The notes under the pieces are model-generated. The model did no database searches. It saw nothing but the letters and a program-made list of their open reading frames with translations, and was not told the DNA's origin. A program made the translations under genes and the position numbers. Positions 42,614 through 51,168 of a stretch of DNA of 64,000 bases are shown here, piece by piece (position 1 is the stretch's first letter; every line of letters starts with the position of its first letter). Source of the stretch: Natribacillus halophilus (GTDB lineage: Bacteria > Bacillota > Bacilli > Bacillales > Marinococcaceae); contig NZ_FNEN01000001.1 in NCBI RefSeq assembly GCF_900100185.1, positions 366,858 to 430,857 on the forward strand. The letters run 5' to 3'.

Positions 42614-42645
42614 ACAAAAAAATGGGGTAACGACAATCGTCACCC
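42614..42645 (-). terminator. Terminator of the sigma-54 activator gene
   Basis: On the minus strand GGGTGACGA pairs with TCGTTACCC (one G-T type mismatch) around TTG, followed by CATTTTTTTGTC. It isolates the aguA promoter from read-through. Confidence 0.8.
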
Positions 42646-42653
42646 TTTCATAT

Positions 42654-42691
42654 TTGAATCGTTATTGATTCGTCGATTCGAAAATGATTCA
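42654..42691. promoter_or_regulatory. Two adjacent candidate activator sites upstream of aguA
   Basis: TTGAATCGTTATTGATTCG (42654-42672) and, inverted, TGAATCATTTTCGAATCGA (42673-42691). Both resemble TTGAATTGTTTTCGATTCAA at 44154. They lie about 90-110 bp upstream of the -24 element, a normal distance for a sigma-54 enhancer. Confidence 0.6.
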
Positions 42692-42729
42692 CCTAATGCT
42701 CCTGAATTTCCCATTAAACAGGCACCCAT

Positions 42730-44133
42730 TTATTTGCTCAGCGTAATCTCATACTTTCTCACTCGCCGCATAAAGGCTGATTGGGTGATTCCCAGTGCAT
42801 CGGCGGCTTTTCTTGTGGAGCCATACTCATTAATAGCCTCAGTAATGGCTTCTTTTTCCACATTTTCTAAATGCTCGGTAAGCGATTGCGCACCGTGAAT
42901 CGAAAACGAAGAGCCTGGTTTTTTATGAGTCATGACCAGTTTTTCAGGAAGATCCTCTTTTAAAATAACATCCGATTTAGCCGTGATCACGAGTCGCTCC
43001 ATGATATTCTCAAGTTCCCGAACGTTACCCGGCCATTCATAGTCTTGAAGAATATCAAGCACTTCATTGGTCATCACACAGTTTCTTTTATATTTCGTAT
43101 TGTAGTGATCCATGTAATGATGGACAAAAGATTGAATATCTTCTTCCCGCTCGCGTAGTGGAGGTACTTGAATGGAGAGAACATTCAATCTGTAATACAA
43201 ATCTTCCCTAAATTGTTTATCAGCGACCATTGTCGACAAATCGCTGTTTGTGGCAGCAATAATACGGATGTCTGCTTGCTCCGCCTTTGTTCCACCGATT
43301 GGTGTATATGTTTTCTCTTGCAGGAGTTGCAACAATTTAGGTTGTAGATCAAAGGGCAAGTCCCCGATTTCATCCAGAAGAAGCGTTCCACCCTTTGCTT
43401 CCTGAACCATACCTGTTTTTCCTTTGTGATCGGCACCTGTAAACGCTCCTTTTTTGTATCCGAAGAGCTCGGACTCTAAGAGAGAGGCGGGGATGGCTGA
43501 GCAATTAATCTGCACGAACGGGTGACGGGCTCGTTCGCTTTTATCGTGAATGTTCTTTGCTACAATGCTTTTTCCAACCCCGGTTTCCCCTAAAATGAGT
43601 AAGGTTGCATCCACGGTTGAGACACGTTCCATCAAATCAAGCACTTCTTGATGTTTTTTTCCTTTTCCTATTAACTGCTGGCTCTTTTCATTCGTTTCTA
43701 TTCGTTGTGATTTTGCTTGGCGTAATTCCTCAACATATTGTTTAATAACCGCTTCGGCTTTTTCCAATTTCAATGATGAACGGACCGTCTCGGTGATATC
43801 TTTGACATGAACAAGTACGTACTCGATATCTTCATCTTCGATCTTCAACAGATACCCTGTAGCCAATAATTGGCGATTTCTCGATGTCTGCATTTGACTA
43901 ACCGTTTCCCGCTTCTGGAGAACGATATTGGTCACAGAAGGGGTAAACATTTTCATACCCTCTAATTCTGTTACATTCCTTCCGATGATTTGCTCTGCTG
44001 AAGCGCCGATTTGTTTCGTGCTTGTTTCATTAAGCCATAAAGCCTTGCCGCTATGATCAGCAATAAATATACCGTCATCTAAGCAGTTGAACATTTGCTG
44101 GAAGCGCGGGTCCAGATAAAACGTTGTATTCAC
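42730..44133 (-). CDS. Sigma-54-dependent activator with PAS sensor
   Basis: 467 residues. An N-terminal PAS domain (about 5-118), a linker helix (about 119-160), the AAA+ domain with Walker A GETGVGKS (182-189), the sigma-54-contacting GAFTGA (229-234) and Walker B LLLDE (251-255), and a C-terminal Fis-type helix-turn-helix STRKAADALGITQSAFMRR. All motifs needed for activating sigma-54 polymerase are intact. It has no receiver domain, so it probably senses a small ligand. It sits between the two arms it is predicted to activate. An RNA polymerase sigma-54 (SigL) must be encoded elsewhere. Confidence 0.92.
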   Translation of the reverse strand: MNTTFYLDPRFQQMFNCLDDGIFIADHSGKALWLNETSTKQIGASAEQIIGRNVTELEGMKMFTPSVTNIVLQKRETVSQMQTSRNRQLLATGYLLKIEDEDIEYVLVHVKDITETVRSSLKLEKAEAVIKQYVEELRQAKSQRIETNEKSQQLIGKGKKHQEVLDLMERVSTVDATLLILGETGVGKSIVAKNIHDKSERARHPFVQINCSAIPASLLESELFGYKKGAFTGADHKGKTGMVQEAKGGTLLLDEIGDLPFDLQPKLLQLLQEKTYTPIGGTKAEQADIRIIAATNSDLSTMVADKQFREDLYYRLNVLSIQVPPLREREEDIQSFVHHYMDHYNTKYKRNCVMTNEVLDILQDYEWPGNVRELENIMERLVITAKSDVILKEDLPEKLVMTHKKPGSSFSIHGAQSLTEHLENVEKEAITEAINEYGSTRKAADALGITQSAFMRRVRKYEITLSK

Positions 44134-44153
44134 AGCACACCCTCCCTCGCTAA

Positions 44154-44173
44154 TTGAATTGTTTTCGATTCAA
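44154..44173. promoter_or_regulatory. Candidate activator site upstream of the M20 gene
   Basis: TTGAATTGTTTTCGATTCAA has 6-bp inverted arms (TTGAAT / ATTCAA), with the centre about 80 bp upstream of the -24 element at 44242. It shares its sequence with the sites at 42654-42691. Confidence 0.6.
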
Positions 44174-44241
44174 CCGAGTCTATTTTGGTTCATATCTATT
44201 ATTATAACATGATTTTTGTCAAAAGATCTTACAAAAATAAG

Positions 44242-44258
44242 TTGGCATACAATTTGCA
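44242..44258 (+). promoter_or_regulatory. Sigma-54 promoter of the M20/aminotransferase arm
   Basis: TTGGCAT-ACAAT-TTGCA differs from the consensus at one position. The predicted start site is near 44270, just ahead of the ribosome site GGGAGGTAGGAG of the first gene. Confidence 0.82.
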
Positions 44259-44285
44259 TATTAAAATGGGCAGGGAGGTAGGAGC

Positions 44286-45524
44286 ATGCATTCACCAACT
44301 TTGCAGATTAATACAAAACGACTTTTAAGCACGATTGCAGAAAGCTCTTCTATTGGGTCAACCGCGAACCATGGGTTACATCGGCTCGCGTTAACCGAGG
44401 AAGATCGACAAGTAAGGCATTTATTCACACAATGGCTTGAGAACGAAGGACTTGATGTCCGTATCGATGATTTTGGCAATATCTATGGAAGACGGGAGGG
44501 GCGTCTAAAAGAAGCACCTCCTATCGTCATGGGATCACATCTTGATTCTCAACCTCAAGGAGGGAGATATGATGGTGTGCTCGGCGTTCTTACCGCCCTT
44601 GAAGTGATTCGTGTATTAAATGAGTATCACATCGAAACGGAGTATCCTGTTGAAATCGTCAATTTCACCAACGAAGAAGGTGCCAGGTTCTCACCACCGA
44701 TGCTAGGTTCCGGCGGGGTAACGGGTAACTTCTCCAAAGACTTTATCTACAATATTCAAGATAGAGACGGAATTACTTTTTCTGAGGCCTTAAAAGACAT
44801 CGATTACGTAGGGGAAACGTCCAATCGTCTTGAAGAAATAAGCGCTTATATCGAACTTCACATTGAACAAGGACCTGTTCTTTCCAACAAAGGAAAATCG
44901 CTCGGCGTTGTCGAAGGTATTCAAGGCATGACTTGGGTGAACGTTTCTGTTGAAGGAAAGAGCAACCATGCTGGGTCTACACCGATGGACGACCGCACTG
45001 ATGCCCTCGTTTGTGCGGGACAAATGATAGGGAAAATCAAAGAACTCACGCAAGAAATAAAAGGACTTAAAACGACCGTGGGTCGACTTGATGTGTCGCC
45101 AAACACCGCAAACGTCGTACCGGGGAGGGTGGATTTTTCGATCGATATTCGTCATGAGGACAACGAAATCAGGCAACATGCACTCCAACGATTGAAAGAG
45201 CAGTTAAGTTCAACGTCATTTATCCATGGAACAGAAGTGATCATTCATTCACTCTGGAATAGTGATACGATTGAATTCAGTCCAACCATACGGAATGCCA
45301 TTAAAACGTCGGCAGATGAACTTGATCTCCCCTCTTTGTCTTTGTATAGCGGGGCTGGGCATGACTCAAAGTATATGCATTCGATGGGTGAAACAGGTAT
45401 GATTTTCCTCCCGAGCGAGCGAGGCATTAGCCATAATGAGGACGAGTTTACGCATGACGACGACATCGAAAAAGGGGCCCGAGTGCTTTTGCAGACTTTG
45501 CTAAAATTGGATACTACTATTTGA
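44286..45524 (+). CDS. M20-family N-carbamoyl hydrolase (carbamoylase-like)
   Basis: 412 residues, the size of N-carbamoyl-L-amino-acid hydrolases, allantoate amidohydrolases and beta-ureidopropionases. Metal ligands are in GSHLDSQPQGGRYDGVLGVL (about residues 80-99), NEEGARFSPPMLGS (about 127-140), ELHIEQGP (about 192-199) and SGAGHDSKYM; the dimerisation motif is SNHAGSTPMDDRTDAL. It is the first gene behind a sigma-54 promoter shared in type with the agmatine deiminases. Context suggests it removes the carbamoyl group of N-carbamoylputrescine, a job normally done by nitrilase-type AguB; this is inference. A ureido amino acid is the alternative. Confidence 0.85.
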   Translation: MHSPTLQINTKRLLSTIAESSSIGSTANHGLHRLALTEEDRQVRHLFTQWLENEGLDVRIDDFGNIYGRREGRLKEAPPIVMGSHLDSQPQGGRYDGVLGVLTALEVIRVLNEYHIETEYPVEIVNFTNEEGARFSPPMLGSGGVTGNFSKDFIYNIQDRDGITFSEALKDIDYVGETSNRLEEISAYIELHIEQGPVLSNKGKSLGVVEGIQGMTWVNVSVEGKSNHAGSTPMDDRTDALVCAGQMIGKIKELTQEIKGLKTTVGRLDVSPNTANVVPGRVDFSIDIRHEDNEIRQHALQRLKEQLSSTSFIHGTEVIIHSLWNSDTIEFSPTIRNAIKTSADELDLPSLSLYSGAGHDSKYMHSMGETGMIFLPSERGISHNEDEFTHDDDIEKGARVLLQTLLKLDTTI

Positions 45525-45538
45525 ATGAGGTGATTTTA

Positions 45539-46915
45539 ATGACTAAGAAGCTCAGCTATCAACAATTGAAGGACATTGACCGTGAAAAAATCATTCACCC
45601 GCAATCGGTGCCGAAACAGAATGCCGATGAAGGTCCAAGTATGATTTACTCCAAGGGCGATGGGATACGTGTCACAGACATGGATGGTGGCACTTACATT
45701 GACGGGGTTTCCATGTTATGGAATGTCAACCTCGGTCATGGACAAAGCGAACTGGCCACCGCCGCGTATGAGCAGATGAACGAATTCGCCTATGGCTCGC
45801 AATTTTATGGGAACAGCAATGAACCGGCGATTCGTCTTGCTGACAAAATCACTGAATATGCACCGGGTGACTTGGATGGGGTATTTTTCACTTCTGGAGG
45901 GTCCGAATCCAATGACACTGCCTTTAAACTTTCCCGGTTTTATTGGCAATTACAGGGGTTTGAATCAAAAAAGATTATTATCTCATTGAAGCGCGGGTAT
46001 CATGGCGTCACTGTCTCCGCGCAACGCGCCACAGGCATTGAAGCTTTCCGCGAATTCTCCGGCTCCGGCGACCCGCACATAATCAACGCGAAAGCGCATT
46101 TGACAGCTGCAGAACAAGGCGACCGCACTTCCTCCGATTTTGAAAAGAGTATTCGCGGGCTTATTGAGCAAGAAGGTGCTGACAATGTGGCCGCTGTAAT
46201 TCTCGAGCCGGTCCAAGGAGCAGGAGGCGTGCATTTGCCACCGGATGGCTATCTACAGGCAGTACGAAACTTATGCGATGAGCAAAACGTGTTAATGATT
46301 GCCGATGAAGTGATTTGCGGATTTGGACGTACCGGGAAAAACTTCGCCGTTGAACACTGGAATGTTACCCCTGACATGATCAGCTTTGCCAAAGGGGTTA
46401 CCAGCGGTTACTTCCCTCTTGGCGGCGTCATCATGAGAGCAAAAGTGAAAGAAGCGATCGCCCAATATGATCAAATGCTCGCCCACGGTTTCACTTATAG
46501 CGGCCATCCGACGGGTTGTGCCGTTGCTCTTAAAAATCTGGAAATCATCGAACGTGAAGGAATCGTGGATCATGTTACAGAAATGGAAAAAGAACTGCAA
46601 AAAGGGCTTCATACATTGCAGGAAAAGCATAAGTGTATGACAAAATCCCGTGCCATCGGTCTTTTGGCAGGTTTTGACCTCATGAAAGATCCTGAAGCCG
46701 ATCAACTCTTTGAAAATGATGTAAAAGCAGCGGAAACTTTCGTGAAAGCTTGCAGGGAACGGAATCTTATTTTACGTAAGTTTGACTTTGAAGATGGCAT
46801 GAATACGGTCGCCATTGCACCACCGCTCATCATTACAAAAAAAGAAATTCAGGAACTGATTGATATCTTGGACGATGCTTTAACCGCGGTGCATAAAAAA
46901 TGGGAAAACGCTTGA
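45539..46915 (+). CDS. Class III aminotransferase (omega-amine:pyruvate type)
   Basis: 458 residues. PLP-binding features are FFTSGGSESNDTAFKLSRFY (about residues 118-137), the aspartate in LMIADEVICGFGRTG (about 252-266) and the lysine in SFAKGVTSGYFPLGG (about 281-295). The long class III form with WNVNLGHG is typical of omega-amino acid:pyruvate, putrescine or beta-alanine aminotransferases. I chose the ATG at 45539 with GAGGTG 7 nt upstream. Alanine dehydrogenase downstream fits pyruvate as acceptor, since it would turn alanine back to pyruvate. Putrescine is the favoured donor here, beta-alanine the alternative. Confidence 0.85.
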   Translation: MTKKLSYQQLKDIDREKIIHPQSVPKQNADEGPSMIYSKGDGIRVTDMDGGTYIDGVSMLWNVNLGHGQSELATAAYEQMNEFAYGSQFYGNSNEPAIRLADKITEYAPGDLDGVFFTSGGSESNDTAFKLSRFYWQLQGFESKKIIISLKRGYHGVTVSAQRATGIEAFREFSGSGDPHIINAKAHLTAAEQGDRTSSDFEKSIRGLIEQEGADNVAAVILEPVQGAGGVHLPPDGYLQAVRNLCDEQNVLMIADEVICGFGRTGKNFAVEHWNVTPDMISFAKGVTSGYFPLGGVIMRAKVKEAIAQYDQMLAHGFTYSGHPTGCAVALKNLEIIEREGIVDHVTEMEKELQKGLHTLQEKHKCMTKSRAIGLLAGFDLMKDPEADQLFENDVKAAETFVKACRERNLILRKFDFEDGMNTVAIAPPLIITKKEIQELIDILDDALTAVHKKWENA

Positions 46916-46936
46916 GCTTGAATTATTTAAAGTGAC

Positions 46937-46963
46937 ATTTCCCAGCCGCACAGGTCGGGAAAT
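46937..46963 (+). promoter_or_regulatory. Hairpin directly before the ald ribosome site
   Basis: ATTTCCC (46937-46943) pairs with GGGAAAT (46957-46963), 13-nt loop, followed within 3 nt by AAGGGAGG. It could tune ald translation or protect the processed mRNA. Confidence 0.35.
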
Positions 46964-46981
46964 TAAAGGGAGGTTTGACAC

Positions 46982-48109
46982 ATGATTATAGGTGTGCCAA
47001 AGGAAATAAAAGCAGGAGAAAACAGAGTTGGTTTAACACCGGCGGGTGTTCAATCCTTGGTAAACGAAGGGCATCAGGTCTTTGTGGAAACAAACGCTGG
47101 TGCAGGAAGCGGTTTTACGGATGCGGAGTATGGTGAATCCGGGGCAGACGTTTTGGATCATCCAAAAGATGTTTGGACCCAAGTCGAGATGGTCGTGAAA
47201 GTCAAAGAGCCGCAAGTATCGGAATTTCAATATTTTCACCGAGACCTCATTTTATTCACTTATCTCCACCTGGCTGCGGAGGCCGAAGTCACAAAAGCCT
47301 TAGTGGAAAACGGTGTAAATGCTTTAGCTTTTGAAACGGTGGAAGTAGAAGGCAAGCTCCCCTTACTCACACCGATGAGCGAGGTCGCCGGTCGCATGGC
47401 GGCACAGCTTGGGGCGCAATTTTTAGAGAAAACATATGGAGGAAAAGGCATTCTCTTAAGTGGCGTGCCGGGTGTTACCCGCAGCAAAGTCACGATCATT
47501 GGTGGAGGAACGTCCGGTGTCAATGCTGCTAAAATTGCCATCGGTCTTGGTGCAAGTGTGACGATTATCGATGTAAACCCTGAGCGTCTTCGGGAGTTGG
47601 ATGATCTATTCGGCAACGAGGTGCAAACCCTAATCTCCAATCCCGTAAATATTGCAGAAGCAGTCAAAGATTCAGCGCTTGTTATTGGCGCCGTACTTAT
47701 TCCCGGCGCAAAAGCTCCTACGCTGGTCACTGAAGAAATGATCAAAGCGATGACCCCGGGATCTGTCGTGCTCGATGTAGCCATTGACCAAGGCGGCATT
47801 TTTGAGACGGGTGATCGGATCACCACGCATGAAGACCCTGTGTTTGTCAAACACGATGTCGTCCACTATGCGGTCGCCAATATTCCGGGAGCTGTCCCGC
47901 GAACTGCAACGATCGCCTTAACGAATGTGACACTCCCCTATGTCACTCAGGTTGCTAACCTTGGCGTTCAATCAGCCATTGAACAAAACAACGCATTGCA
48001 ATCCGGATTAAATGTGTCAGGCGGCTACGTCACCCATAAAGCTGTAGCCGAGGAGTTAGGGTATTCGTATGTAGCTCCAAACGAAGTGTTTTTAGCCGGC
48101 AAAGCTTAA
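46982..48109 (+). CDS. ald: Alanine dehydrogenase
   Basis: NAD-dependent interconversion of L-alanine with pyruvate and ammonia. It has 375 residues. The N-terminal [20 protein letters not shown] is diagnostic, as are [16 protein letters not shown] (about residues 90-105), the nucleotide-binding [19 protein letters not shown] (about 170-188) and DVAIDQGG (about 267-274). In this cluster it would recycle the alanine formed by the upstream aminotransferase and release the amino group as ammonia. Confidence 0.95.
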   Translation: MIIGVPKEIKAGENRVGLTPAGVQSLVNEGHQVFVETNAGAGSGFTDAEYGESGADVLDHPKDVWTQVEMVVKVKEPQVSEFQYFHRDLILFTYLHLAAEAEVTKALVENGVNALAFETVEVEGKLPLLTPMSEVAGRMAAQLGAQFLEKTYGGKGILLSGVPGVTRSKVTIIGGGTSGVNAAKIAIGLGASVTIIDVNPERLRELDDLFGNEVQTLISNPVNIAEAVKDSALVIGAVLIPGAKAPTLVTEEMIKAMTPGSVVLDVAIDQGGIFETGDRITTHEDPVFVKHDVVHYAVANIPGAVPRTATIALTNVTLPYVTQVANLGVQSAIEQNNALQSGLNVSGGYVTHKAVAEELGYSYVAPNEVFLAGKA

Positions 48110-48128
48110 TTTACGAGGAGGAGTTATC

Positions 48129-49616
48129 ATGTCTGCTGTGGAAACCCCTGAATTATTACCTGAAGTTCAATCATTTTTAAAAGAAACACGGAAAATGCTC
48201 ATTGACGGTCGATGGGTGAAATCACGGGCCGGAGAAACGTTTGAAACGCTAAATCCTGCGAATGGTGAAGTGCTTGCCCATCTCTGGGAAGCGGGAGAAG
48301 CCGACATTGACGACGCGGTAACAGCGGCCAAAAAGGCGTTTGAAGATGGCAACCCTTGGAAGAAGATGAGCGCTGCGGATCGTGCCCATATCATTTACAA
48401 GATCGCTAATTTAATCGAAGAAAATACAGAAGTGTTAGCCCAACTTGATACCCTTGACAATGGCAAGCCCATTGGGGATATGCGTGGAAACGATATTCCG
48501 AACGCTATCGGTCAATTTCGCTACTTTTCAGGATGGGCTACGAAAAACAGCGGGCAAAATATCCCGGTTTCCGATTCTTTGTTAACCTATACGCGTCATG
48601 AACCCGTTGGCGTTGTCGGGCAAATCATTCCATGGAACTTTCCGCTGATGATGGCGGCATGGAAAATCGCACCCGCGCTGGCCACCGGGTGTACGGTCGT
48701 TTTGAAACCGGCTGAGCAAACCCCGCTTTCCGCTCTTTATCTCGGGAAGCTCATCCAGGAAGCAGGTGTTCCTGACGGGGTCGTAAACATTGTTTCCGGT
48801 TTTGGAAAAAAAGCCGGAGAAGCGCTCGTTCAACATCCGGACGTGGACAAAATTGCTTTTACAGGGTCCGTCCCCGTCGGAAAACACATTATGAGGCAAG
48901 CGACGGACACGTTAAAACGAGTGACCCTTGAATTAGGCGGGAAATCCCCAAACATCGTTCTTCCTGATGCAGACCTGTCAAAAGCAACCCCCGGGGTGTT
49001 CGGAGGAATCATGGCCAACCAGGGAGAAGTTTGTTGCGCCGGATCCCGGGTATTCATACCGAAGCAATCGTTCGATAATGTCGTGAGTGATCTGTCCGAT
49101 TACGCCGGCAACGTCAAGCTTGGAAACGGTTTGAACGCTGATACGGAAATGGGGCCTCTCGTTTCCAAGCAACAACAAGACCGTGTTCGATCCTACATTG
49201 AAACAGGTGAATCCGAAGGCGCGAAGAAAACATCAGGCGCCCCTTACGATGGGAACGGATTCTTCGTCGAACCCACCGTCTTCACCGATGTCAGCGATGA
49301 AATGACGATCGCCCGAGAAGAAATCTTTGGACCTGTGGTCGTTGCCATGCCCTATGATGATATCGATGAACTGATTAACCGAGCCAATAACAGTGAGTTT
49401 GGTTTAGCCGCCGGTGTCTGGACGGAGAACCTCAAAAACGCCCACTACATTGCCAACCGTCTAAAAACAGGCACGGTATGGGTCAATTGCTATAACAACA
49501 CCGATCCTGCCATGCCGTTCGGTGGGTACAAACAATCCGGTTTCGGCCGCGAAATGGGGTCTTACGCTTTGGATAATTATACCGAAGTTAAGAGTGTTTG
49601 GGTGAATTTGGATTAA
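48129..49616 (+). CDS. NAD(P)-dependent aldehyde dehydrogenase
   Basis: 495 residues. The conserved [15 protein letters not shown] (about residues 159-173), the catalytic glutamate in [12 protein letters not shown] (about 261-272) and the catalytic cysteine in [13 protein letters not shown] (about 296-308) are intact. General class of betaine/aminobutyraldehyde/aldehyde dehydrogenases. By context it oxidises 4-aminobutanal to 4-aminobutyrate after transamination of putrescine. GAGGAGG precedes the ATG. Last gene of the arm, before a strong terminator. Confidence 0.9.
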   Translation: MSAVETPELLPEVQSFLKETRKMLIDGRWVKSRAGETFETLNPANGEVLAHLWEAGEADIDDAVTAAKKAFEDGNPWKKMSAADRAHIIYKIANLIEENTEVLAQLDTLDNGKPIGDMRGNDIPNAIGQFRYFSGWATKNSGQNIPVSDSLLTYTRHEPVGVVGQIIPWNFPLMMAAWKIAPALATGCTVVLKPAEQTPLSALYLGKLIQEAGVPDGVVNIVSGFGKKAGEALVQHPDVDKIAFTGSVPVGKHIMRQATDTLKRVTLELGGKSPNIVLPDADLSKATPGVFGGIMANQGEVCCAGSRVFIPKQSFDNVVSDLSDYAGNVKLGNGLNADTEMGPLVSKQQQDRVRSYIETGESEGAKKTSGAPYDGNGFFVEPTVFTDVSDEMTIAREEIFGPVVVAMPYDDIDELINRANNSEFGLAAGVWTENLKNAHYIANRLKTGTVWVNCYNNTDPAMPFGGYKQSGFGREMGSYALDNYTEVKSVWVNLD

Positions 49617-49658
49617 CAATCTAAGAGTGACGGAAGGATTGATACACCAAACAGCATG

Positions 49659-49697
49659 AATGAGGCCAGGAGTATCATGCTCCGTGCCTCATTTTTC
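49659..49697 (+). terminator. Terminator of the M20-ald-aldehyde dehydrogenase arm
   Basis: AATGAGGC (49659-49666) pairs with GCCTCATT (49686-49693) with an inner GGAG/CTCC pair, followed by TTTC. Confidence 0.82.
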
Positions 49698-49778
49698 ACC
49701 GGCGCTTACATAAATCTATCATTGGTCACTAATGTACGTTTTAAAGCTTTCTAATACATCATCTAAATCTGAATGGCT

Positions 49779-49978
49779 TTATGGATGAACACTTTTTAAA
49801 GTAAAGGTCCCGTAAACCAGTTCGGCGACTGCCTCAATCACCTTTGCTCGTCGGTAAGCATCTTCCAGGGTACTCCTACGGCCACAACGCCATGATTCGC
49901 TAGTAAAACCCCGTTTCCCCCACCGAGCGTGTCCACTGCATGTTGAGCGAGTAGCGTAAGGCGCCGGAACTTCTCTCT
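49779..49978 (-). pseudogene. Fragment of a class II aldolase/epimerase
   Basis: Two minus-strand frames join into FRRLTLLAQHAVDTLGGGNG, VLLANHGVVAVG and, after a one-base shift near 49868, STLEDAYRRAKVIEAVAELVYG. This is the C-terminal part of a class II aldolase (fuculose-phosphate aldolase/ribulose-5-phosphate epimerase family) with the NHG zinc-ligand motif. The N-terminal half is gone, replaced by the IS110-type remnant. Confidence 0.65.
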
Positions 49979-50011
49979 CTTCAGAGAGCAAGTTCTGTTG
50001 CTTGAGGAAAA

Positions 50012-51168
50012 GCAAACCACAAAACCTTTGTTGTTGCTTGTATTGCTTCTACTGACAAAGGCGTCACGACTTACAAACGCCATCGCTTTTCAACCTATAC
50101 CAAAGGGTTGAAAGAGCTGTCACAGTGTCTTTGTGAATACCATTGCAAGGATGTCTGCATGGAATCGACCGGAAAGTACTGGATCCCCGTGTTCAATGTC
50201 TTGGAACATTCCTGCAACATTACCTTGGATCATCCGAAATAAGTCAGAGCTATCAAAGGCAAGAAAACGGATAAAAAGGATGCCAAATGGATCGCCGATT
50301 TATTCAAACACGATCTTGTACCCGGAAGTTTCATGCCTCCACTCGCGATTCGACAGCTTCGTGACTTGATGCGTTATCGGTTTAAACTCACAAATTTCAC
50401 GTCAAGTGAGAAGAATCGATTTCAAAACAGCCTTACGGTTTCGAACATCCAGCTTGGAAATGTGGTGTCTGATACCTTTGGAAAAAGTTCCATGAATATC
50501 ATTGGCAAGCTGTTGGAAGATCCAACGGACACCAATTTTGACATTGAGCCTCTGATTCACGGCTCCATGGATCATAAAATTCCAGAACTGAAACTTGCCA
50601 TTTTTAGTTTCATTACACCAGAACAATCAGGCAAATTGGCTGTTATCAAGAAACATTATGAAAACCTTAACGCACGAAAATCTGACCTTGAGGAACTGGT
50701 CCGTTCCCTTGCCAAGCCCTACACAGAAGAAATCAACTTGATCTTAACTGTTCTGTCCTTTAAAAACATCTTTTTAGCCATTGCCGTGGTTTCTGAAATA
50801 GGTATTGATATGGACGTGTTCCCGACAGCTAAGCATTTATGTTCCTGGTCAGGGTTAACCCGACAAATAACGAAAGTGCCGGCAAGAAAAAGTCAGTCAG
50901 AGTGTCGAGAGCAGGGGGCTATATCAAGCCCCTTTTAGTGCAATGTGCGACCGCTGTGGTCAAAAGCGATAAACATCCAGAAATTCGAAACCGCTATTTG
51001 AGACTCAAAAAGCGTCGCGGTCACAAGCGTGCCATTATAGCCATCGCACGAATGTTATTAACAGCCATTTACCATATTCTCAAGAAGAAAGAACCTTACA
51101 ACCCGGATTTGTATCAGAAAGCCGATGTTCTTCCAGTGATGGCTTGTTTGGCATGCGCTTTTATTTAG
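50012..51168 (+). pseudogene. Broken IS110-family transposase
   Basis: The reading begins NHKTFVVACIASTDKGV (RuvC-like DEDD part, first residues missing). An in-frame TAA follows DHPK near 50240, then the frame continues as VRAIKGKKTDKKDAKWIADL. A further frameshift near 50870 separates CSWSGLT from NNESAGKKKSVR, the serine-containing second domain with GGYIKPLLVQCA. So there is one nonsense mutation and one frameshift, and the protein cannot be made intact. Its 3' end is interrupted by the IS1182-like element. Confidence 0.8.

Noticed and set aside
42490-42636. N-terminal extension of agmatine deiminase copy 1
   Set aside because: It would include the sigma-54 promoter and the ribosome site; the family N-terminus begins at 42489.
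46982-49616. ald and aldehyde dehydrogenase as a separate operon for branched or general amino acid use
   Set aside because: Possible, but spacing, direction and the absence of a terminator or clear sigma-A promoter after the aminotransferase gene favour one transcript with the sigma-54 arm.
49838-50083. Minus-strand frame of 81 codons as an intact gene
   Set aside because: Only its C-terminal half is aldolase-like; it begins inside the IS110 remnant and ends by frameshift, so it is a fragment.
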